This document shows, one piece after another, positions 8,767 to 16,916 of a stretch of DNA of 64,000 bases. The stretch lies in NCBI GenBank assembly GCA_014377485.1, contig JACMPM010000136.1, positions 1 to 64,000 on the forward strand, in the 5' to 3' direction. Each line of letters starts with the position of its first letter. Position 1 is the first letter of the stretch. This DNA comes from Bacteriovorax sp. (GTDB lineage: Bacteria > Bdellovibrionota > Bacteriovoracia > Bacteriovoracales > Bacteriovoracaceae). The position numbers and the translations under genes were made by a program. The notes beneath the pieces were generated by a model that was not told the origin of the DNA, did no database searches, and saw only the letters and a list, made by a program, of their open reading frames with translations.

Positions 8767-8822
8767 TAAACTATACATTTTGTCATATATACTTGACATA
8801 ATTTTTATAAATGTATAGTTTA
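8767..8822. promoter_or_regulatory. Inverted-repeat operator region, doxX-like / XRE divergence
   Basis: Two perfect 14-base arms, TAAACTATACATTT (8767-8780) and AAATGTATAGTTTA (8809-8822), are separated by 28 bases. Nested inside is a second dyad, TGTCA (8781-8785) and TGACA (8794-8798). The right arm contains the -10 sequence of the XRE promoter, so binding would block transcription. This is the expected layout for an autoregulated repressor. Confidence 0.55.
8793..8819 (+). promoter_or_regulatory. Candidate promoter of the XRE regulator gene
   Basis: TTGACA at 8793-8798 and TATAGT at 8814-8819 with a 15-base spacer, somewhat short. Both boxes lie inside the inverted-repeat region. The start codon at 8847 follows about 27 bases after the -10 box. 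Confidence 0.45.
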
Positions 8823-8846
8823 CTTTACATTGAAGGAGTCAAAATC

Positions 8847-9080
8847 ATGGGTAATTTAAAACCGAAATTAGTGATCACCAATCAATTGCATGTTCTTCGT
8901 GCCGAGAAAAAAATCACTCAGCAGGAACTGGCAGATGAAATTGGAGTGACTAGAGCAACTGTGAATGCGTTGGAAAAAGGAAATTACAATCCTTCTTTGG
9001 AACTGGCCTATCGTTTGAGTTTGTATTTCAAAAAAAACATACAAGATATTTTTCATGTGGAGGAAAATCATGAGTTCTAG
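8847..9080 (+). CDS. XRE/Cro-type DNA-binding regulator
   Basis: 77 residues from the ATG at 8847, which has GAAGGAG eight bases upstream; a longer in-frame reading from 8811 would include operator DNA and is rejected. An HTH_3 domain runs from about residue 10 to 65: 'LRAEKKITQQELADEIGVTRATVNALEKGNYNPSLELAYRLS'-like spacing is seen, with the recognition helix near VTRATVNALE. Proteins of this compact type commonly pair with a membrane protein. The next gene overlaps its 3' end by 11 bases and encodes one. Probable autorepressor using the palindrome upstream. Confidence 0.88.
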   Translation: MGNLKPKLVITNQLHVLRAEKKITQQELADEIGVTRATVNALEKGNYNPSLELAYRLSLYFKKNIQDIFHVEENHEF

Positions 9081-9657
9081 TTTAAATCGTTTTGATCGTT
9101 ATTCTTTTTATTATCTCGTTGGATTGGCGCCGGTGATTATTGGCTTTATGATTTGGGCGGTAATAAAAGATTTTGCCAACATGAATGCCGCGGGACTTGG
9201 CTGGGATATTTTTGGTTGGGTTTTTATCGCTTGGGTTTTGATCATGCTTTATCTCGTCACCAAAATGGTTTTCAGTAAAACAATCAGAGATGTGGTGATG
9301 ACAAAGTTAGCGGGAATGAAAGAGCGCGATGAAAGAGAAAGTGTTGTGGCCGGAAATGCAGCGAAGTTTTCTTTTTTATCGACACTCGCACTTCTCTTAT
9401 TTCTTTTTATTTTTTCGGTGACAACATTTACAGTGAACAAACATCCAAAAGACCTGGACAATAAAAAAGGAACGGCAGTTATTGGATTTGCTCTAAACGG
9501 AATTGATGAAACGGCATTAGTTCATGAAGTGAAGGGAGAGATAGAAACTTTTACATACAAGTCTCTTCCTCTCACCAAACCGGTGATCATTCTCTTATTA
9601 ATTTTTTGGCAAATTGGAAGCTATCATCTTGTTGCAAGACGTGAGCTGCGCGAATAA
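9070..9657 (+). CDS. Four-helix membrane protein coupled to XRE regulator
   Basis: 195 residues from the ATG at 9070 with GGAGG upstream. Four hydrophobic segments lie at roughly residues 12-32, 42-65, 100-122 and 170-190. The second pair is separated by a soluble loop containing 'KERDERESVVAG', as in the DUF2178-like proteins encoded beside small XRE regulators. Function unknown. The start overlaps the regulator gene by 11 bases, so the two are translationally coupled. A role as a sensor or anti-regulator for its neighbour is only an inference. Confidence 0.7.
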   Translation: MSSSLNRFDRYSFYYLVGLAPVIIGFMIWAVIKDFANMNAAGLGWDIFGWVFIAWVLIMLYLVTKMVFSKTIRDVVMTKLAGMKERDERESVVAGNAAKFSFLSTLALLLFLFIFSVTTFTVNKHPKDLDNKKGTAVIGFALNGIDETALVHEVKGEIETFTYKSLPLTKPVIILLLIFWQIGSYHLVARRELRE

Positions 9658-9659
9658 TT

Positions 9660-10190
9660 CTAGTGACCTGAAAAATCACAAAGAGAAAAAACTTTGTGAC
9701 CAAGTCCTTCGATTTTTTTAGCTCCACCAAGTTCGGGAAGATCTACTATGAAAGCTGTCTCGTAGATCTTTCCGCCAACTTTCTCGATAAGGGTGATGGC
9801 GCCGATTGCCGTTCCACCAGTGGCGATAAGATCGTCGATTAAAAGAATGCTGGCACCAGCATGAATGGCATCGTGGTGAATTTCGATTGTGTCAGACCCG
9901 TATTCCAGATCGTAGCTTTGTGTAATTGTTTTGCCGGGAAGTTTTCCTTTTTTTCTCACAGGAATAAATCCAAGACCGAGGGCGTAGGCAAGAGCTGCGC
10001 CAAGGATAAATCCTCTAGCTTCAATTCCGGCGACATAATCAATAGGAGCATCTTTATATTTTAGAACGAGTTGATCGATTGTGGCCTTAAAGCCCGCAGG
10101 ATCTTTTAAGAGAGTGGTGATATCGCGAAACATAATTCCTTCTTTGGGGTAATTAGGAATTGTTCTTATTAATTTCGCGATATCCACCAT
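9660..10190 (-). CDS. apt: Adenine phosphoribosyltransferase
   Basis: 176 residues, the normal length for the family. The enzyme converts adenine and PRPP to AMP in purine salvage. The PRPP-binding loop reads '[13 protein letters not shown]', and '[18 protein letters not shown]' and '[10 protein letters not shown]' are the conserved APRT motifs. The start codon at 10190 follows GGAGAG. It stops two bases from the end of the convergent membrane-protein gene. The YceI gene lies 20 bases upstream on the same strand, so apt may be its downstream partner in one transcript. Confidence 0.95.
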   Translation of the reverse strand: MVDIAKLIRTIPNYPKEGIMFRDITTLLKDPAGFKATIDQLVLKYKDAPIDYVAGIEARGFILGAALAYALGLGFIPVRKKGKLPGKTITQSYDLEYGSDTIEIHHDAIHAGASILLIDDLIATGGTAIGAITLIEKVGGKIYETAFIVDLPELGGAKKIEGLGHKVFSLCDFSGH

Positions 10191-10210
10191 GAGACTCTCC
10201 GGGTAACTTA

Positions 10211-10780
10211 TTATTTTTTAGCTGTTAAAACGACGTCTAATTGAACCTCATCATTGATCATTTTGTCACCTAAGCCTTGGAAAAACTTTCCAGATCCGTA
10301 CTTAATGTCATATTTAGTTCTATCGAAAGTAACTTTAGCAGTCGCTTTTTCTTTAGTTGCCACAGCATCAAAAGATACAGGAGCAGTAATTCCTTTTATT
10401 GTGAGGTCGCCTGTCACTTTATAGTTATCGCCTTTTTCTTTCTTAACAGTTTTAAGAACTAACTTTGCAGTCTTGAATTTTTCAACAGCAAAAAAGTCTT
10501 CGCTTACCATATGGTCAATAAATTTTTTGTGGTAACTTGCATCAGATAAGTCAGTATTCGTTATTGATGTCATATCAATTTCAAACTCTCCGTCTTTTAG
10601 ATTTTTTTTATCGAAATTTAAATGACCGCTAGAGATTTTTACTTCCCCAGTGTGCTCACCAGTTACTTTTTTAGCAACGTAAACAAGTTTAGAAGTAGCA
10701 GGATCTATTACAACTTTATCAGCTGCGATAGCTGCAATTGAAGATAAGGTAAGTGTAGCAATTAATAAATTCTTAAACAT
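10211..10780 (-). CDS. YceI-family periplasmic protein
   Basis: 189 residues from the ATG at 10780, which follows GGAGG; the longer in-frame start lacks a signal-peptide arrangement. A signal peptide ([20 protein letters not shown]) is followed by a YceI lipocalin-like domain: '[20 protein letters not shown]', '[14 protein letters not shown]', '[14 protein letters not shown]'. The family binds isoprenoids or other hydrophobic molecules in the periplasm. It is divergent from a LysR regulator gene, 126 bases apart, which could control it. Confidence 0.88.
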   Translation of the reverse strand: MFKNLLIATLTLSSIAAIAADKVVIDPATSKLVYVAKKVTGEHTGEVKISSGHLNFDKKNLKDGEFEIDMTSITNTDLSDASYHKKFIDHMVSEDFFAVEKFKTAKLVLKTVKKEKGDNYKVTGDLTIKGITAPVSFDAVATKEKATAKVTFDRTKYDIKYGSGKFFQGLGDKMINDEVQLDVVLTAKK

Positions 10781-10864
10781 TGAAGTCCTCCGGTCGTGGC
10801 ATTTTTTTATTGTTGTCAAAAATAATAACTTAGGTTTCTATAAAAACAAATTATAATTAAGCTA

Positions 10865-10881
10865 TTAACTCGATAAGTTAA
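10865..10881. promoter_or_regulatory. Dyad in the yceI-like / LysR intergenic region
   Basis: TTAACT-CGATA-AGTTAA, a perfect 6-base arm pair with a 5-base spacer. It ends 25 bases before the LysR ATG. A dyad in a divergent LysR promoter region is the usual place for an autoregulatory site, but this one was not tested against a known motif. Confidence 0.35.
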
Positions 10882-10906
10882 ATTGATTAAGTTAAAAAAG
10901 GTAAAT

Positions 10907-11824
10907 ATGACTTTAGAGCAAATTCTCACTATTGAAGCCATCGTACAAGAGGGAAGTTTCAAAGCTGCCGCAGATTTCTTACATAAAAGTCAGCCTTCTA
11001 TAAGCATGGCGATCAAAAAGCTCGAAGAAGAATATCAAGTCATCCTTTTTTCCCGCAACGAATACCGCCCGACCTTAACAAATGAAGGAAGAATCTTTTT
11101 TGAAAAGGCCAAGTCAGTTTTAAAAGAATTTAGAGAACTTGAAACCATTGCTCATCAGATGTCGCGGGGAGAAGAAGTCGAGCTTCGAATCAGCATAGAT
11201 GCAGTTAGTCCGGTTTCTTTGATATTAAAATTTTTAAAAAGATTTTTCAGTAAACATCCACACACCAGGCTCCAATTGAGTTTTGAGGTGCTTAATGGGA
11301 CATTAGAGCGCTTGATTGACGGCGAGGTGGATTTTGCTATTACTCCTATGCATGGCATGGAAGATTGGTCCGTAGATGCCTTGGCCCTCACTAAGACAAT
11401 AATCATTCCAGTGATGCACGCCGATCTTATTAAAGGTAAAAAAGTCACTGATTTGCTTTTACGAGAATACAACCAAATTATCCTCGCGGACTCCTCGCGC
11501 CACACTAAAAAAATGTCGACCGGTGTTTTGGAGGGTGGCAAAAGCATTACACTCTCAGAAGTTTCCTTTAAGAAGGAAATGATTCTTCAAGGCCTTGGCT
11601 GGGGTGGACTTCCCTATGAAATGGTGAAAAATGAACTGGCAAAAAATATTTTAATCCCTATCAAAACTGCGTTGATAAAAGAGAGCGAAATGGAAATTTT
11701 TCTCGTGAGAGATCCAAAAAAAGCTTTAGGTCCTGTTGCTAGAGAGCTTTGGGATAAAATGAGTTGTGAGTTAATATGGCCTGAAAAAAAAGGTGAGCAA
11801 AGTATGAATGGAAGGAAAAAGTGA
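10907..11824 (+). CDS. LysR-type transcriptional regulator
   Basis: 305 residues from the ATG at 10907; a TTG eight codons earlier is the only alternative. The N-terminal winged helix (residues about 1-60) carries 'AIVQEGSFKAAADFLHKSQ' and 'SISMAIKKLEEEYQVILFSR'. The rest is a LysR substrate-binding domain, with 'VDFAITPMHG' in subdomain one and 'GLGWGGLPYEMV' near the C terminus. The effector is unknown. It is divergent from the yceI-like gene, which is the natural candidate target. The tail is Lys/Glu-rich and ends without a clear terminator. Confidence 0.9.
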   Translation: MTLEQILTIEAIVQEGSFKAAADFLHKSQPSISMAIKKLEEEYQVILFSRNEYRPTLTNEGRIFFEKAKSVLKEFRELETIAHQMSRGEEVELRISIDAVSPVSLILKFLKRFFSKHPHTRLQLSFEVLNGTLERLIDGEVDFAITPMHGMEDWSVDALALTKTIIIPVMHADLIKGKKVTDLLLREYNQIILADSSRHTKKMSTGVLEGGKSITLSEVSFKKEMILQGLGWGGLPYEMVKNELAKNILIPIKTALIKESEMEIFLVRDPKKALGPVARELWDKMSCELIWPEKKGEQSMNGRKK

Positions 11825-12054
11825 GGTGTTAAAAAATCGACGCTTTCAAAATCCGTTTTTAAACGTCGACCATATTTTGTGTAATCAGTTTGTCTCTATG
11901 TCAAAATTCTATGTGCCAGATAGGTTTTTTAGTAGTTCTTTTTTCTTACAATTAGTTACTATTTTCTAACATCGCTCGGTCATTTTTTGCAAGTAGCTGT
12001 AAATGCAGTTAAGCTTAAAAAATATACTCTAATTAAAGATTCAACTACTCCAAA

Positions 12055-12747
12055 TTATTTTGCATCAATTGAATCTTTATAAACAAATTCACCCTTAATT
12101 GCACGATTTATAAACCCAGAGTATTTAGAAAGTATGGGTGAATTTTCTTTTTTTAATGTTTCGATATGCGCACGAATGCTGAGAATAGTTTTTTGAACAT
12201 CATTCAACATAATTTTTTTTACCAAAGAACCAAAAATAGACTTAGGTTTTATATACGAAACATAACGAAAAAGTGTGACCTTCTTATAGGGAGAAAAATA
12301 AGCGCTTCCTTTAGCTTCTTCAGTTGAAGTCGATTCGACTTTATACCAAGTGAGTTCATAATCTTCATTGTACTGATGCACGATTGAGACGTGTGTATAG
12401 TGTGCGTTGGAGAGGGGAAAAGGCACGTGCATTTCATATTCCGTGAGAACTTCAGTCGCTGATAAATGCTTAATCGGTTTTGATATGATCACATTGGGAA
12501 CATAATCTTTTTGGTAATCGAGGGCAGAAAAAATTCCCATGGCTTCAACAGGTCTTGCTTCTACCAATGTATAGAGCGTGATTTCAGGCCATGCGGAGCC
12601 TTCGACCTCTCTAGTCTTTAATATTAATGCTCTGTCTTCTAATTGGGCTAATTCAGCCTCTGTTAACTCTTTTAAAATTGGAGTTTTTTGAGCAAAGGCC
12701 GTTACTCCAAATAAAATGATAAACATAACCAAAATAGACTTAAACAT
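12055..12747 (-). CDS. Exported START/SRPBCC-like hypothetical protein
   Basis: 230 residues with a clear signal peptide (MFKSILVMFIILFGVTAFAQ). The body alternates strands and has a long C-terminal amphipathic helix. 'VEARPVEAMGIFSALDYQKD' and the later 'HVSIVHQYNEDYELTWYKVE' suggest a START/polyketide-cyclase-like lipid-binding fold, by shape rather than by a firm motif. It ends in a 230-base gap following the LysR gene, in which I see nothing but a loose TCGACG/CGTCGA dyad near 11837-11869. It is divergent from the fatty acid hydroxylase gene, so a link to lipid metabolism is possible but unproven. Confidence 0.6.
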   Translation of the reverse strand: MFKSILVMFIILFGVTAFAQKTPILKELTEAELAQLEDRALILKTREVEGSAWPEITLYTLVEARPVEAMGIFSALDYQKDYVPNVIISKPIKHLSATEVLTEYEMHVPFPLSNAHYTHVSIVHQYNEDYELTWYKVESTSTEEAKGSAYFSPYKKVTLFRYVSYIKPKSIFGSLVKKIMLNDVQKTILSIRAHIETLKKENSPILSKYSGFINRAIKGEFVYKDSIDAK

Positions 12748-12817
12748 TGATAACCTTCGATTTACTTATTAGGTATTTTATTATAACAAAACTGAGCAAC
12801 TTTTAAGAGAGATAATT

Positions 12818-13435
12818 ATGAAAAAAAGAACTGGTGAATCAATCAGAATATTTAAGAATCCAATTCTTGAATCATTCACTCATGTTCATCCTATCGTTCC
12901 ACTTGTCATTTGGGTGCCAGTCATCCTTTTTTTATTTTATAGAGGCGTTGCCTTAAAAAATGTAAATGCTCTGGAATTCTCTGGGTTATTTGTTTTTGGA
13001 ATCCTTTTATGGACATTGACTGAATATTTTCTTCACCGCTATGTATTTCACTGGAACTCAAAAAGTGCCGCTGGAAAATACTTTGTCTTTCTTTTTCACG
13101 GACTTCATCACGATGATCCTCAAGACCCGACTCGTTTAGTAATGCCACCAGTTCCGGCCATTATTATCGTCTCAATATTGTGGATGCTGTTTAGTTCAGT
13201 TTTCCCTGCCCATTATATTGATGTCATCATGGCCTATTTTTTAATTGGTTATCTTTGTTACGATTATATTCACTATGCCACTCATCACTTTGCTATGACT
13301 TCGCCAGTTGGAGCGTTTCTTCGCAAGTATCATCTTCAACATCATTATGCAGGTGAGAAAAGTAGGTACGGAGTAAGTTCACCTTTATGGGATTATATTT
13401 TTAAAACGACAAAAGGCCCAAAGGTTGACCACTAG
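12818..13435 (+). CDS. Fatty acid hydroxylase / sterol desaturase superfamily protein
   Basis: 205 residues. The family's diiron-binding His clusters are all present: HRYVFHW (about 69-75), HGLHHDD, HYATHHF and HLQHHY. About four membrane segments flank them. Members hydroxylate acyl chains or sterols in membranes; fatty acid 2-hydroxylases act on the N-acyl chain of sphingolipids. The PAP2 gene starts one base after its stop. With a probable ceramide operon a kilobase away, hydroxylation of a ceramide acyl chain is a reasonable hypothesis, but the substrate is not shown by the sequence. Confidence 0.88.
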   Translation: MKKRTGESIRIFKNPILESFTHVHPIVPLVIWVPVILFLFYRGVALKNVNALEFSGLFVFGILLWTLTEYFLHRYVFHWNSKSAAGKYFVFLFHGLHHDDPQDPTRLVMPPVPAIIIVSILWMLFSSVFPAHYIDVIMAYFLIGYLCYDYIHYATHHFAMTSPVGAFLRKYHLQHHYAGEKSRYGVSSPLWDYIFKTTKGPKVDH

Positions 13436-13436
13436 A

Positions 13437-14252
13437 ATGAAAAGCTTGGTGTCTTCGTTTGCTTTTGTTTCATTAATATTCTGCATATCCACTTCTAAAG
13501 CCTCTGACCTCGATGGGGCCACTTACTGGAACGGTTTAAAAACCTCTTTTGGTTATTTGTACCAAGGTTCTTATCTGCAGTTCCAGGAAAAAAATAATCT
13601 CTACTATGCTGCTGTCGCAGCTCCTGCCCTTTGGTTTTCATTTGATCAAGACAAAAGAATTTCAGACAATGCACGCTCTAAGGCCATACCTAAATTAATT
13701 CAACTCTCTGGAGACATGGCCCCGCTTTTAGGATTGCCGCTCATATCGTTTGCTACTTTTACTTATGGTATAAAACACGACGATAAAAAATTGGTTCAGT
13801 TTGCCCAAGAGTGCTTTGGGGCAATGTATTTGGCCTTTATCGAATCTGCTGCTTTAAGTGTCATTAATATTCACGAGAGACCTAGCACAGCTAAACTCTC
13901 TAAAATTGAAACGGACCTCAGAGGAAAATCTTCTTTTCCTTCAGGGCATGTTATTCCCTTTGCCACACTCGCATTCAAAACTTTTCAATTTTACGGTCCA
14001 CTATGGGCGATAGCTCCGGCAGGCCTGATGGTCATGACTTCAATTCAAAGAGTTCGTGATGGAAAACATTACCTCTCTGATGTTGTCGGCGGATTTTTTC
14101 TTTCAGCATTTGCTTCTGAAGGTGTAAGAAAAGCCGGGAATTTTGAAGGGAATCATCCGGACTATAAATTCTTATTTGAAAGAAATATGACCGTTGGAAT
14201 TATAGAACACGAGGGCAGGATTGGCCCCCGTTTAACTTTTGATTGGAACTAA
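13437..14252 (+). CDS. PAP2-superfamily phosphatase (exported)
   Basis: 271 residues from the ATG at 13437. A signal peptide (MKSLVSSFAFVSLIFCISTSKA) precedes the PAP2 core. The signature residues are recognisable: 'HERPSTAK' (motif 1 region), 'SSFPSGH' (motif 2) and 'SIQRVRDGKHYLSDVVGG' (motif 3, with the catalytic His and Asp). PAP2 enzymes remove phosphate from lipid phosphates or diphosphates at the membrane surface. It is cotranscribed with the fatty acid hydroxylase gene. A sphingolipid or undecaprenyl phosphate substrate is possible. Confidence 0.85.
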   Translation: MKSLVSSFAFVSLIFCISTSKASDLDGATYWNGLKTSFGYLYQGSYLQFQEKNNLYYAAVAAPALWFSFDQDKRISDNARSKAIPKLIQLSGDMAPLLGLPLISFATFTYGIKHDDKKLVQFAQECFGAMYLAFIESAALSVINIHERPSTAKLSKIETDLRGKSSFPSGHVIPFATLAFKTFQFYGPLWAIAPAGLMVMTSIQRVRDGKHYLSDVVGGFFLSAFASEGVRKAGNFEGNHPDYKFLFERNMTVGIIEHEGRIGPRLTFDWN

Positions 14253-14255
14253 TTC

Positions 14256-14642
14256 CTAGAATTGGACTTCATTTTGTCGATTATCAATACAGTTTGTAAG
14301 TTCTTCATAAAAATTATCGTTCAATGAATAATTGCTATCTTTGATTTGTTTGAAATTTGTAATGTTTTGAAAATGGCATACTTGAACTGGAGAATATGTT
14401 TCAACTGACTGCTCTTCACTTTTGATGAAATGAAAACTTAAGTCACAGGACTTTGCTAATTTATCGCATGAGAAATAAATAAATTTAAAATTATAATCTC
14501 CTTCACACCAAGTATCGCCACACACATCATCAATAGATCTAATCACTTCATTTCTTTGTGTTGGAGAAAGAAGTTCATTGGACTGGTTTGCAAATACAGC
14601 TGAAGTCATAAGAAGTGCGAGCATTAAAATTATTTTTTTCAT
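14256..14642 (-). CDS. Small exported cysteine-rich protein
   Basis: 128 residues with a signal peptide (MKKIILMLALLMTSAVFA). The mature part holds six cysteines (VCGDTWC, YFSC, KSC, VCHF, NCID), enough for three disulfides. No family is recognised. It ends three bases from the convergent PAP2 gene. The 95 bases upstream, before the ceramide operon's last gene, hold nothing obvious. Confidence 0.6.
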   Translation of the reverse strand: MKKIILMLALLMTSAVFANQSNELLSPTQRNEVIRSIDDVCGDTWCEGDYNFKFIYFSCDKLAKSCDLSFHFIKSEEQSVETYSPVQVCHFQNITNFKQIKDSNYSLNDNFYEELTNCIDNRQNEVQF

Positions 14643-14737
14643 AAAAGATCCTTATTTAATATGTTAAGGATTTCTACCTAAATAAAGACAACTTGAGTAA
14701 TAGATTATTGAAAAGGTGTCTAGCTAATAATTAGATA

Positions 14738-15727
14738 CTATAGCCATTTCCGTTTTCGGTAGTCGGTAAGTGTCACTGCAATCGTTTGTTTCAAGTCATA
14801 AAGGTAATTTTGCTTGAGTGCAGTTCTAGATAACGATGAATCACAAGTCCAGGCTTCGGCCTCCAATTCATAAATCTTATCTGGAGTAAGTCTGAGTTGA
14901 TGAGGGATAAATTTATAAATAAAGCTCAGGCATATTGCCAGCATTTTAATTATAAAAAGTGGAAGTGGAATATAGATTATCCATTTTCTTTTTAATTGAT
15001 TTTTGATTTCTTCAATTAATTGCTGAAATTGAACAACTGATTCGTTGGCACTATATAGAAAAAGTGAGAGGTCCGATTCAACAAGTTTCGTAATTGTTTC
15101 CACCAAATCAAAGACGCAAACAAAGCTGTATTCTTTAATCTTGGCGTCGTGACCTGGCAAAAGTATAAATCCATCTTTTACCATTTTGAAAATATCAAGA
15201 ACTGCTGCATCTCCAGGTCCTATAATCATAGGTGGCCTGACTATTGATGAGATCCACTCTTTAGGAGCATGGACCTTCAGCATTTCTTCACCCTGCTTTT
15301 TTGATCGACCGTAATCGCTTACAGGAAAATCAATATCGGTTTCATCTTTTTTCTCGCCGAAATGAACTGGACCTGCGGCCGCGAGAGAAGAAACAAGAAT
15401 AAATTTTAATTTTTGTGAAAATTTTGTTTTGAGAGATTCTATTAAAAATTTAGTCCCTAGGGTATTCACTTTAAAAAAATCATCTGTATTCATATTGTGA
15501 ACTAATCCTGCAGTATGAATGCAGGCATCAAGATCTGTCGGCAGGTAATTCAACCATGTAAGACTCGGCAGATTCAAATCTCCTTGAACCATAATAAAAT
15601 TATCATGAGCGAGAACCATCTTGGAAGGAGTTCGCACCAATCCATAAACTGTGTGACCTAGGTCTAGCAGTTTAAGACAAAGATGTGTTCCAACAAATCC
15701 GTTAGCGCCTGTGACTAAAATTTTCAT
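14738..15727 (-). CDS. NAD-dependent epimerase-like ceramide reductase (CerR-like)
   Basis: 329 residues from the ATG at 15727. An extended SDR: Rossmann motif 'GANGFVGTHL' at the N terminus and the catalytic 'YGRSK' (Tyr-x-x-x-Lys). A hydrophobic helix near the C-terminal third ('LFIIKMLAICLSFIYKF') suggests membrane association. In Caulobacter an epimerase-type reductase (CerR) reduces 3-oxo-dihydroceramide and is encoded with serine palmitoyltransferase and a GNAT ceramide synthase; here the same three families form one operon. It starts four bases after the stop of the GNAT gene. The CerR role is inferred from context; it could still be a sugar or 3-beta-hydroxysteroid-type dehydrogenase. 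Confidence 0.82.
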   Translation of the reverse strand: MKILVTGANGFVGTHLCLKLLDLGHTVYGLVRTPSKMVLAHDNFIMVQGDLNLPSLTWLNYLPTDLDACIHTAGLVHNMNTDDFFKVNTLGTKFLIESLKTKFSQKLKFILVSSLAAAGPVHFGEKKDETDIDFPVSDYGRSKKQGEEMLKVHAPKEWISSIVRPPMIIGPGDAAVLDIFKMVKDGFILLPGHDAKIKEYSFVCVFDLVETITKLVESDLSLFLYSANESVVQFQQLIEEIKNQLKRKWIIYIPLPLFIIKMLAICLSFIYKFIPHQLRLTPDKIYELEAEAWTCDSSLSRTALKQNYLYDLKQTIAVTLTDYRKRKWL

Positions 15728-15731
15728 AAAT

Positions 15732-16859
15732 TTATATGGCCTTCTCATAAAGACGGTAGCGTTTATAAGCAACGCCTGCCATGCGAATAAGAGGCTTGTT
15801 CATTTCCAAATTATTTTCCAGTATCCAGCTCATCTCAATATTTTTATTCAGAGGATTTTTCTTGATGGCAATATGGTTGTGTTTATAGAGAAGTGTTTCC
15901 AATCCAATTTTTCTGAATTCTTTTTTCACACCCATGGTGATTACACGAACGCGGTTCATTCGTTTTTTAGCAGTTAGAATTTTATAGATGGCCATTGGAG
16001 ATAAGTTTCCACTTGGGATTTCTTTAAAAACCTGGTTTAAATCAGGGAGAGTTAAAATAAATCCAGCAACCACACCGTCAACTAAAGCGAAGTGAACGAG
16101 TTCAGGATCAACAATTGATTTTAAATCTTTGGCCGTATGATAAAATTCTTCTTTAGTCATAGGAACAAATCCCCAGTTGGCTTCCCAAGCTGAGTTGTAA
16201 ATATCAAACATGGTGTCTAGTTCTTGAGTCCATTTTTTGAGGTTCAGTGTTCTAAAAGTCACTTTAGATTTTTTTTCTGTTCTCTCAGCGATATCCATAA
16301 TGATTTTTGGCATCGTAAAGTGAGCGTCTACATTATAAGCGAGAAGGTCCATCGCTTTGGTGTATCCAAAATTTTCAATTTGAGTCGGGTAGTAGGGTGG
16401 ATTATAGGTCATCATGATTTGAGGGGCATCGTCGAATTTATCGACCAGGAAACCGCACTCATAGTTTGTTCCAGGATTCATTGGTCCTTGCATGGAAGTC
16501 AAGCCTTCACTCGCGAGAGATGCTTCAGCAGTCTTTAAAAGCAGGCTGGATACTTCCTGGTCGTTGATGGCCTCATAGAAACCAAAGAATCCGATTTTTG
16601 TATTTTGGTATTTATTATAGGCGTGATTATTAACCGCCATAATTCTACCGACAACCACCCCGTCTTTTTCAGCGAGCCATGATTTCACTGTTGCAGTTTT
16701 ATAGAACGGATGTTTATTTTGATTGAGAAGATCTTTCACTGCCATTTTTAGAGGTGGAACCCAACAAGGGTCATTAAGGTATAGGGACCATGGTAGTTCG
16801 ATGAATTCTTTTAAGTCTTTTTTGTAAGAAAGATTTATTTCTCTAATTGAGACAGTCAT
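15732..16859 (-). CDS. GNAT-fold acyltransferase, probable bacterial ceramide synthase (bCerS-like)
   Basis: 375 residues from the ATG at 16859, with GGAG upstream. A GNAT-like protein longer than typical acetyltransferases: 'GVVVGRIMAVNNHAYNKY', 'IGFFGFYEAIND' and the later 'VGGVVAGFILTLPDLNQVF'-type segment are GNAT strands, and 'GPMNPGTNYECGFLVDKFDD' is a conserved loop of this long subgroup. The known bacterial ceramide synthase (CCNA_01212 of Caulobacter) is a GNAT-fold protein of similar length that acylates 3-ketosphinganine. Position between the palmitoyltransferase and epimerase genes supports the same role. Not proved without comparison to that protein. Confidence 0.75.
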   Translation of the reverse strand: MTVSIREINLSYKKDLKEFIELPWSLYLNDPCWVPPLKMAVKDLLNQNKHPFYKTATVKSWLAEKDGVVVGRIMAVNNHAYNKYQNTKIGFFGFYEAINDQEVSSLLLKTAEASLASEGLTSMQGPMNPGTNYECGFLVDKFDDAPQIMMTYNPPYYPTQIENFGYTKAMDLLAYNVDAHFTMPKIIMDIAERTEKKSKVTFRTLNLKKWTQELDTMFDIYNSAWEANWGFVPMTKEEFYHTAKDLKSIVDPELVHFALVDGVVAGFILTLPDLNQVFKEIPSGNLSPMAIYKILTAKKRMNRVRVITMGVKKEFRKIGLETLLYKHNHIAIKKNPLNKNIEMSWILENNLEMNKPLIRMAGVAYKRYRLYEKAI

Positions 16860-16916
16860 ATAATAGATCTCCAAAATGATTTTGGAGATCTTATCTTATG
16901 AATTCAAATTTGACTA

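Noticed and set aside
8811..8846. Longer start for the XRE regulator
   Set aside because: It would place coding sequence over the -10 box and the operator arm, while ATG 8847 has a clear ribosome site.
11825..12054. TCGACG/CGTCGA dyad and T-rich stretch after the LysR gene
   Set aside because: Only six pairs with a loop of over 20 bases and no T tract directly after; no credible gene, terminator or RNA found.
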